A DNA stretch of 64,000 nt from JBBPZA01 sp963728925 (GTDB lineage: Bacteria > Actinomycetota > Thermoleophilia > Solirubrobacterales > Solirubrobacteraceae): the NCBI GenBank assembly GCA_963728925.1, contig CAVSMB010000023.1, forward strand, positions 1-64,000. Reading direction: 5' to 3'. A program made the translations under genes and the position numbers. Below, in pieces: positions 58,212 through 64,000 of this stretch (positions within the stretch are counted from its first letter, which is position 1; each line of letters begins with the position of its first letter). The notes under the pieces are model-generated. The model worked only from the letters and a program-made list of their open reading frames with translations, was not told where the DNA came from and ran no database searches.

Positions 58212-59290
58212 GCGAGGAGCGTTCGCAGAGGCTGGCCGAGCGCGTCTCCGGACGCGGGCTGGACTGCCTGCTCGTCACCGACCTGATCGACCTGCGCTAC
58301 CTCACCGGCTTCACCGGGACCAGCGGCCTCGCGCTCGTCGGCCCCGGACTGCGCCTCTTCATGACCGACTTCCGCTACGTCGAGCGCGCGAGCGAGGAGG
58401 TCGAGGGCTTCGACCAGCTGCGCGCGCCCCAGGGCGAGCTGGGCGAGTCGGTGCTCGCGCTGCTTCCCGAGCGCCGGCCCCTGCGCGTGGGCTTCGACGA
58501 CGCCCACGTGTCGGTCAAGGCGCACGCCAAGCTCCTCGAGCGGCTGCCCGGCGAGGTCGAGCTGGTGCACGCCGGCGGCCTCGTCGAGGACCTGCGCGCC
58601 GTCAAGGACGAAGGCGAGCTGCAGCGCATCCGCGTGGCCGCGCAACTCGCCGACGACGCCTTCCGCGCGGTAGTGGAGCCGGGCATCGCCGGGCGCACCG
58701 AGCGCGAGGTCGCTCTGGCCCTCGAGGACCACATGCGCCACGCGGGTGCTGAGGAGGCCAGCTTCCCCTCGATCGTCGCCTCCGGCCCCCACGGCGCGCT
58801 GCCCCACGCCGAGCCTCGCGACGTCGCGATCCCGCGCGACACGCTCGTGGTCGTCGACTGGGGCGCGCGCTTGCGGGGCTACTGCTCGGACTGCACGCGG
58901 ACGGTGGCGACCGGGCCGGTCGGCCAGGCTGCCCTCGAGGTCTACGAGCTCGTCCGGCGCGCGCAGCAGACCGCGCTCGACGCCGTGATGCCCGGGCGCG
59001 CCGGCCGCGAGATCGACGCGCTGGCGCGCGACCTCATCGAGACGGCCGGCCATGGCGAGCACTTCGGCCACGGCCTCGGCCACGGCGTCGGCCTCGAGGT
59101 GCACGAGGGCCCGCGGCTGGCCAAGACCGCGTCGGGGGCGCCGCTCGTCGCCGGCAACGTCGTGACCGTCGAGCCCGGCGTCTACGTGCCCGGCGAGGTG
59201 GGCGTGCGCATCGAGGACCTGGTCGCGATCAACGCCGACGGGCGCGAGGTCATCAGCTCGGTCGGCAAAGAGCTCATGGAGGTGGGTTGA
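58208..59290 (+). CDS. M24-family metallopeptidase (Xaa-Pro aminopeptidase/dipeptidase type)
   Basis: Predicted 360-residue peptidase. An N-terminal creatinase-like domain (LLVTDLIDLRYLTGFTGTSG) precedes the pita-bread fold. All five metal ligands are visible: Asp in VVVDWGAR, Asp in YCSDCTRT, His in FGHGLGHGVGLEVHE, Glu in VTVEPGVYV and Glu in VRIEDLV. It would cleave X-Pro bonds. It is the usual partner downstream of aroQ in Gram-positives; elongation factor P, normally next, is missing here. Confidence 0.92.
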   Translation: MSEERSQRLAERVSGRGLDCLLVTDLIDLRYLTGFTGTSGLALVGPGLRLFMTDFRYVERASEEVEGFDQLRAPQGELGESVLALLPERRPLRVGFDDAHVSVKAHAKLLERLPGEVELVHAGGLVEDLRAVKDEGELQRIRVAAQLADDAFRAVVEPGIAGRTEREVALALEDHMRHAGAEEASFPSIVASGPHGALPHAEPRDVAIPRDTLVVVDWGARLRGYCSDCTRTVATGPVGQAALEVYELVRRAQQTALDAVMPGRAGREIDALARDLIETAGHGEHFGHGLGHGVGLEVHEGPRLAKTASGAPLVAGNVVTVEPGVYVPGEVGVRIEDLVAINADGREVISSVGKELMEVG

Positions 59291-59697
59291 TGACGCAGGT
59301 GCACGGAGACGGCTCGACGACGCATCCCTTCCGTGGCGCCGTGGAGCGCGGCGACCACGACGCGATGGTCGAGGCGCTGGCCGACGACGTGCGCTTCAAC
59401 AGCCCGGTGGCCTTCGCGCCGTTCGTGGGCCGCGAGACGGTCGGCGAGGTGCTGCGTGCGGTCATGGGCGTCTTCGAGGACTTCCTCTACACCGACGAGC
59501 TCAGCGCCGGGCAGGACACCCTCGCGCTCGTCTTCCGCGCACGTGTGGGCGACAAGACGGTCGAGGGCCTCGACCTGCTGCGCCTGGACAAGGAGGGCAA
59601 GATCCGCGACTTCACCGTCATGGTCCGGCCCGCCTCGGCGCTGATGGCGCTCGGCGAGGCCATGGGCCCCCGCGTCGCGCACCTGCCTAAGGGCTGA
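59290..59697 (+). CDS. NTF2/SnoaL-like protein
   Basis: Predicted 135 residues with the SnoaL-like fold: FRGAVERGDHDAMVEALADDVRFNSP, then beta-strands (TLALVFRARVGDKTVEGLDLL) and RDFTVMVRPASAL. GGAGGTG precedes the ATG by about six bases and the start overlaps the peptidase stop (TGATG), so it is the last gene of the aro operon. Ligand unknown. Confidence 0.8.
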   Translation: MTQVHGDGSTTHPFRGAVERGDHDAMVEALADDVRFNSPVAFAPFVGRETVGEVLRAVMGVFEDFLYTDELSAGQDTLALVFRARVGDKTVEGLDLLRLDKEGKIRDFTVMVRPASALMALGEAMGPRVAHLPKG

Positions 59698-59742
59698 CGG
59701 GGCCCCTCGGGGCTCACGATCTCCGCAGCGGACGTTCGCACC

Positions 59743-60851
59743 CTACCGCCGTCGGCTGCGGTACAGCTCCAGGATCTCGTCGCGGCCTGCGACGCTCAGG
59801 CGACCGCGCTGCACCTGCCCGGCCCTCTCTCGGTAGGCCGGCACGACCGCAGCCGTGACGACGCCGTGCTCGGCGGTTATCTCGTCGACGATCGGCCAGA
59901 TCTCGACGATCCTGCTGGGGCGGTCGACGAACACCGTGTACGTCGGGACGTGACTGGCCATGGTGCCGAGGCGATCGCCGAAGGGTCTCTCGTCGCTGGA
60001 GAAGCCCCATTCGCCGCGGAGGGTCGTGATGCCGGCCGCGCCCGCTGCGCGCAACCGCCGGGTCAGGGTCGTATAGATCGCTCCGCCGTGGGTCTGCGCC
60101 GACTGCCGCGTGTAGACCCGCAGCGCCATCCAGACCGGGGGATCGCCGTCACCTGCGTCCGGGACGAGGGCACCGGCTCGAGGCGATCCCCGTCGTGCTT
60201 CACCACCGCGATCCGCTCGAGGTTGACGACGGGCCGACGCAGCACGCCTGGGAGCAGCTGGAGTACCGGCCGCAGGACCTCGAGCGACCCAACGGCGATC
60301 GTCGCCACCGGCACGTCGACGTTCCGGCTCAGCAATCCCGCACGTCGTCGCCTTCCGTCGTGTACCCCGTCGACGCCGAGCAGCACGGTCGCGCCACTCG
60401 CCCCGTTGCGGCGCAGCAGCTCGACGAGGGCGCGGTAGGAGGCGACGCCGTCCGTTCGCTCGCCTCGGCCGCAGTAGATCGTGAGCCGCCCGCCAGCTCC
60501 CAACCCGTCCGGGAAGTCGGCATCGCGGGTGTCCTCGCCGACGGCCAGGCGTGAGTGCTCCAGGGTGACGAGGCCCTTGTCGACGATGGCGTCGACTTCC
60601 TCGAGCGCGCCCTCGATCCGCTCCTTGGTGTCGATCGCCTCGGCGACGAGGGGGAGGTCGGTGGAGATGTCGGCGAAGCGGCCGGTGTGGATGCGGCGAC
60701 CGATACCGAAGCCCTCGATGCCGCGGTACAGCGCTGCGATCTCCAACTCGTGCCGGGCGAAGCACTCCATGAGTGCGTCACTGGCCAGCTTTCCGCCGCT
60801 CGTCAGAGACTCGCCGAAGTAGACGTCGAGCTTCAGCCCGGCGCTGATCAT
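59743..60851 (-). pseudogene. Double DUF190 protein with one frameshift
   Basis: The N-terminal DUF190 unit reads MISAGLKLDVYFGESLTSGG, ALYRGIEGFGIGRRIHTGR and LPLVAEAIDTKERIEGALEE. A middle part has VDVPVATIAVGSLEVL, and after a one-base shift near 60165 a second DUF190 unit follows (VWMALRVYTRQSAQ, GAAGITTLRGEWGFSSDE, ASHVPTYTVFVDRP). DUF190 domains have a PII-like fold and typically accompany CrcB/Fluc fluoride channels. The start lies just after the crcB stop. Confidence 0.72.
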
Positions 60852-60852
60852 C

Positions 60853-61218
60853 TCACCCGTGCCCCAGGTACCAGCCCAGCGCGGCGACGCCGAAGCCCAG
60901 GACCATGGAGAGCGCCAGGTTGGCGAGCAGCAGGATGACCTCTCCATCCTCGCCCAGCCGCTCGCTCTCCAGCATCCACGTCGAGAACGTGGTGTAGCCC
61001 CCCATGAATCCCGTGCCGAAGATGAACAGCGCCCCGTGGGGGATCGCCGCTCCGACCAGGACGCCCAAGGCGAACGCGCCGGTCAGGTTGACGACAAGGA
61101 TGCCGAGGGGGAAGTCCGTCGGGAGCCGACCGGACACCGCAGAGTCCACGCGGTAGCGCGCCAAGGCTCCTATCGCCCCAAAGACCGCCATGCCGACCCA
61201 GGTCAGGACGCCTACCAA
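60853..61218 (-). CDS. crcB: Fluoride channel CrcB/Fluc subunit 1
   Basis: Predicted 121-residue four-helix channel protein: MAVFGAIGALARYRVDS, FPLGILVVNLTGAFALGVLVG (family Asn in NLTG), and GTGFMGGYTTFSTWMLE with the GGxTTFSTF-type pore motif. Starts at TTG overlapping the end of the second crcB gene, or at an ATG nine codons later. Two crcB genes in tandem usually form a heterodimer. Confidence 0.87.
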   Translation of the reverse strand: MVGVLTWVGMAVFGAIGALARYRVDSAVSGRLPTDFPLGILVVNLTGAFALGVLVGAAIPHGALFIFGTGFMGGYTTFSTWMLESERLGEDGEVILLLANLALSMVLGFGVAALGWYLGHG

Positions 61219-61690
61219 TGTCGTCCCCAGCGAGCGAGAATCACGCCGACAACGGCCACGCCCATCCCTGCGACGATGCTCGCGAGCGCGTAGCCGATCG
61301 CAACTCCGGCGTGCCCGGTGCGGAGCAGCTCGAAGGTCTCGATCTGGAAGGTCGAGAACGTGGTTAGAGCACCGCAGAACCCGGTCCCCAGGAGGAACCG
61401 CCAGTATCGCCCCGGCGCGACCCGCTCGGCCAGGCGGGTGAACACCCAGCCGAGAAGCACGGCCCCGAAGAGGTTGACGATGAAGGTCGCCCACGGCCAC
61501 TGGCCGGGCTGGCGAGGCAGGGCTTCGGCCACGCCGCCCGGGCGAGTGCGCCCGCTGCGCCGCCTCCGAGAATGGCTGCGGCACGCAGCTGAAGAACGCT
61601 GTAGCGCCCCAATAGACCCTGCCAAGAGCCGTCGACCGTCGAACCGTTGCCCCGTGGACTCACGCGGGCACGGAAGCCGCTGACGCTCAT
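61212..61690 (-). pseudogene. crcB: Fluoride channel CrcB/Fluc subunit 2, one frameshift
   Basis: Starts ATG (MSVSGFRARVSPRGNGS) with an unusually long polar N-terminus. The first helix AAAILGGGAAGALARA is followed near 61545 by a one-base deletion; the other frame continues VAEALPRQPGQWPWATFIVN, LFGAVLLGWVFTRLAER and GFCGALTTFSTFQIETFEL (pore motif intact). If the indel is a sequencing error the gene is functional; otherwise subunit 1 must act alone. Confidence 0.75.
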
Positions 61691-61805
61691 CGATCGAGCT
61701 CTCTTCTGACGCTGAGGAGGTCCCCACCAGGGTTGCCCACGCGTTGGGTTGATCACCGAAGCCCCTCTTGGCTTCGCGTTGGGGCGCCGGCGCGCCCGGC
61801 GCAGC

Positions 61806-62996
61806 TCAGGAGCCCGGCGCGATGGCGATCCAGAACAGGACGGCCTCGCGATCGCCGAGGTTGCGCCAGCCGTTCACCCTTGCGCAATCGGCGAGCAGCA
61901 CCTCGCCGTCCCGGATCGCCGGCCTCTGGTCGCCGACCTGGACCTGGACGAGCCCGCGCGACACCGCGACGATTCCCTCCCCGTCCTGGCGTTCGATCGG
62001 TGCCCCGGCCTCGCGGGTGCCGAGGTGCACGAGGTCGATTCGAACGTCCGACTTGACCCTGCCGAGCAGTGTGATGGCGCGTTCCGGGCCGCGGCGCAGA
62101 TCCCCGACGCGTCGCCCGATCCGGTAGGCCGAGGGGTCCTCGCCGTGGAGCAGGTCGTCCACCGTCAGCCCCAGCTTCGCGCTCAGGCGCACGAGCGTCG
62201 ACAGCGAGAGGCCACGCTCCGCCCGCTCGGCCTGCGAGATCGCGCTCGGGGTCACGACCGCCATCTGCGCGAGCTGCTGCTGGCTGATCTTCCGCGATCG
62301 CCGCAGCGCCCGCAGCGACGCCGCCACGCGACCGATGACCTCGGCCTCGGAGAGGACCAGGCTCTCCTCCTCGGTGTGCCAGTGCAGCAGCGAGCCCTTC
62401 ACGCTCTGATCGCGACCCTCGGCCTTGGCGACGCGCACGCTGTGCTTGTCCAGGCGCAGCACGCACTGCGTCACCGCCTCGACCGTGTCCTGGATCGTCG
62501 GGGGCATCTCGCGCAGGTCCATCGACCAGTAGGCGATCGCGCCCACCTCGAGGAGCAGGGGGCAGCAGCGGGCGAAGAAGCCGCGGGTGAGCTCGGCGCC
62601 CCACGCCTCGACCATCCCGTCCAGGGACTCGAACAGCAGGAGGTTGCGCTCGCCGGCGTCGCAGCGCCCGCGGATCCTCCGCAGCAGCTCTCCGGGGTCG
62701 ATCGAGGGGCGCCCGGGCGACGTGCCGAGCACCTCGAGGTGCGGGAAGTCCGCCACGAGCGGGCTGGGGTCGGGGCTGACCGCGATCCACTTGCTCGCGT
62801 CGAAGGCCCGCTCGAGGCCCAGGATGGCCCGGTAGAACGGCTCGGCCGAGGCGCGGTCGAGCTGCCATACGACGTTGTCGCCCCAGTACAGCCCGCCGAG
62901 CACGTGGTCGAGGGTCGGGACGCCGGTGCTCACCCTTCGCTCGGGACCGCCCTGGTCAAGCATGGCGGCTGACACCACATGACAGCACCGCTTCAT
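61806..62996 (-). CDS. Regulator with degenerate KaiC/RecA-like domain, XRE helix-turn-helix and cupin
   Basis: Predicted 396-residue protein in three parts. Residues 18 to about 205 resemble a KaiC/RadA-type ATPase (RRVSTGVPTLDHVLGGLYWG, later NLLLFESLDGMVEAWG), but the Walker A loop GxxGxGKT is replaced by WGDNVVWQLDRAS. Nucleotide hydrolysis is therefore unlikely. Residues 230-290 are an XRE helix-turn-helix (RRSRKISQQQLAQMAVVTPS, AISQAERAERGLSLSTLVRL). The last 95 residues are a cupin (GEGIVAVSRGLVQVQVGDQR, RDGEVLLADCARVNGWRNLG). XRE-cupin regulators are common; the KaiC-like front is not. Divergent from the urea transporter and upstream of the fluoride-channel genes. Confidence 0.82.
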   Translation of the reverse strand: MKRCCHVVSAAMLDQGGPERRVSTGVPTLDHVLGGLYWGDNVVWQLDRASAEPFYRAILGLERAFDASKWIAVSPDPSPLVADFPHLEVLGTSPGRPSIDPGELLRRIRGRCDAGERNLLLFESLDGMVEAWGAELTRGFFARCCPLLLEVGAIAYWSMDLREMPPTIQDTVEAVTQCVLRLDKHSVRVAKAEGRDQSVKGSLLHWHTEEESLVLSEAEVIGRVAASLRALRRSRKISQQQLAQMAVVTPSAISQAERAERGLSLSTLVRLSAKLGLTVDDLLHGEDPSAYRIGRRVGDLRRGPERAITLLGRVKSDVRIDLVHLGTREAGAPIERQDGEGIVAVSRGLVQVQVGDQRPAIRDGEVLLADCARVNGWRNLGDREAVLFWIAIAPGS

Positions 62997-63079
62997 GACC
63001 CTAGCCGATTGACGGGGTCACATGGAGAAGCGCGGGTGGTGGCGACAGCGCTGCTTCAGGACCGTGTACAAGGCGCGCC

Positions 63080-63095
63080 CGATCCACTTGGATCG
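63080..63095. promoter_or_regulatory. Palindromic operator candidate CGATCCA-N2-TGGATCG
   Basis: A perfect 7-base inverted repeat with a two-base centre lies between the divergent XRE-cupin regulator and the urea transporter, 69 bases before the transporter's ATG. Size and symmetry suit an XRE-type dimer site. Confidence 0.45.
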
Positions 63096-63163
63096 ACGTC
63101 CCAGGCCTCCTGCATCGAGCCGTTCTCAGACGTGCGGGAACCACGACGGGAGGAGTGCATCGA

Positions 63164-64000
63164 TGAGCACCTCGGGCAGCCCTTCGCCACGCGGCTTCGC
63201 CCTGGTCAACGGGACCATGCCGGAGTGGTCCAGGCGCGCCGAGAGAAACCCCGTGCTGGACTTCGTCGACTACTCGCTGCGCGGGGTCGGCCAGGTCGTC
63301 TTCATGAACAACCCGATCACCGGGCTGGCGATTCTCGTGGCCATGTGGATCGCCTCGGCGTGGCTGGGCTTCGGGGGCACGCTGGGGCTGGTGGCCTCGA
63401 CGCTCACCGCACTGATCCTCGGGATGGACCGTCCCGCGATCCGGGCTGGGCTGTACGGCTTCAACGGGGTGCTCGTCGGAGCGGCGCTCGCGACCTTCCT
63501 GTCGCCGGAGTGGAGCGCCGGCGTGATGGGCTACATCGTGGCCGTCTCGGCCTTCAGCACGATCTTGATGGCGACGCTGGCGAAGATCTTCCTGGGGACG
63601 TGGGGGGTACCCCCCTTCACCCTCCCGTTCAACTTCGCGACGCTGATCTTCCTCGTCGCGGCGCTGCAGTTCAAGTTCGGCCATGTGGGTTCGCTGATCG
63701 GCCCGGACAGTCCGGCGGTGGCGGGCCAGGCCGTTCCGACCGGCCTGCGGGAGACGGTGACGAGCGCGAGCGTCATCGACGTCGAAGGCGTGTACAACGC
63801 GATCTTCCGAGGGATCGGGCAGCTGTTCTTCGCCGACAAGCCCCTGAGCGGCGTGATCATGATCGCCGGGATCGCGGTCTGCTCGCGCATCGCGGCGGTG
63901 TTCGCGCTCATCGGGTCCACCGTCGGCATGCTCACCGCGTTCGTCGTGGGCGCCAACGGCTTCGCGATCTACCACGGGCTGTGGGGGGTTCAACTCGTTC
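63164..64000 (+). CDS. Urea transporter (UT family), runs off the window
   Basis: The first 279 residues are present and the frame is open to the end. After a short polar start, DFVDYSLRGVGQVVFMNNPI matches the urea-transporter signature (the RGxGQVxFxNNP pore-entry segment). GLYGFNGVLVGAALATFLSP is the next family block (LxGxNGxLVG), and the second half repeats the pattern (AIFRGIGQLFFADKPLSGVI), as expected for the duplicated UT fold. GGGAGGAG lies eight bases before the ATG. Divergent from the XRE-cupin regulator, which may respond to nitrogen supply. Confidence 0.9.

Noticed and set aside
61691..61805. Possible fluoride riboswitch before the crcB genes
   Set aside because: GGTGATC and a CCTCCTC stretch are present, but the conserved GATGG...CTGATGGCTCC framework and the pseudoknot pairing could not be matched. 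A covariance-model search would settle it.
1..64000. tRNA or rRNA genes and CRISPR arrays
   Set aside because: No conserved tRNA arms, rRNA blocks or regularly spaced repeats were noticed. The only long repeat is the 1.9-kb pair.

Overview
The window reads as chromosomal DNA from a high-GC actinomycete. The closest match I can name from knowledge is the Thermoleophilia/Solirubrobacterales type, which is inference and not a search result. Reasons are the very high GC, frequent GTG starts, 1-4 base stop/start overlaps, a fused shikimate kinase/dehydroquinate synthase, the alaS-ruvX-mltG-aroE run, and a C4-zinc-finger Clp ATPase. Many first genes have a [T/C]ANNNT box 6-7 bases before the start codon and no Shine-Dalgarno sequence, which points to leaderless transcripts.

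Layout. 0-14 kb is mostly housekeeping: a YihY membrane protein, MnmA fused to an IscU-like domain, a ClpE-like ATPase with an operator-like inverted repeat and a strong terminator, a PRC-barrel protein, a methyltransferase, then alaS-ruvX-mltG-aroE and an NmrA-type reductase. 14-17 kb is eroding accessory DNA (DUF488 and GH94-like remnants) followed by an overlapping HipA-like kinase/DUF3037 pair. 17-30 kb holds a kinase-regulator-kinase operon, a COG4705 membrane protein, a lipoprotein/ABC/ABC/FtsX-permease operon with a divergent two-component system, and a PepSY protein. 30-38 kb is a cell-envelope glycosylation cluster (GT39, GT2, a MptB/GT87-like enzyme) with its own two-component system.

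36-46 kb is the most rearranged part. A 1,912-bp segment (the 5' part of the GT2 gene, the whole MptB-like gene, and the start of a response regulator) is present twice as a direct repeat, apparently identical, at 36040-37951 and 44148-46059. The 6.2 kb between the copies holds foreign-looking small genes, a GNAT/universal-stress locus, and an IS630 element with TA target duplications that is itself interrupted by an IS110/IS1111-type element. This resembles single-crossover integration of a circular molecule followed by decay of one copy.

46-64 kb returns to uppP, a response regulator, assorted remnants, a fatty-acid-hydroxylase-like protein, an HD-GYP/LuxR regulator, a prepilin peptidase, and the shikimate operon aroC-aroKB-aroQ-pepP-like. 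The window ends with a fluoride-channel cluster (two crcB genes plus a double DUF190 protein), an unusual regulator joining a degenerate KaiC-like domain, an XRE helix-turn-helix and a cupin, and a divergent urea transporter that runs off the end.

Frameshifts and gene remnants are frequent, but they fall almost entirely in accessory genes. The core genes are intact. No rRNA, tRNA or CRISPR array was recognised.
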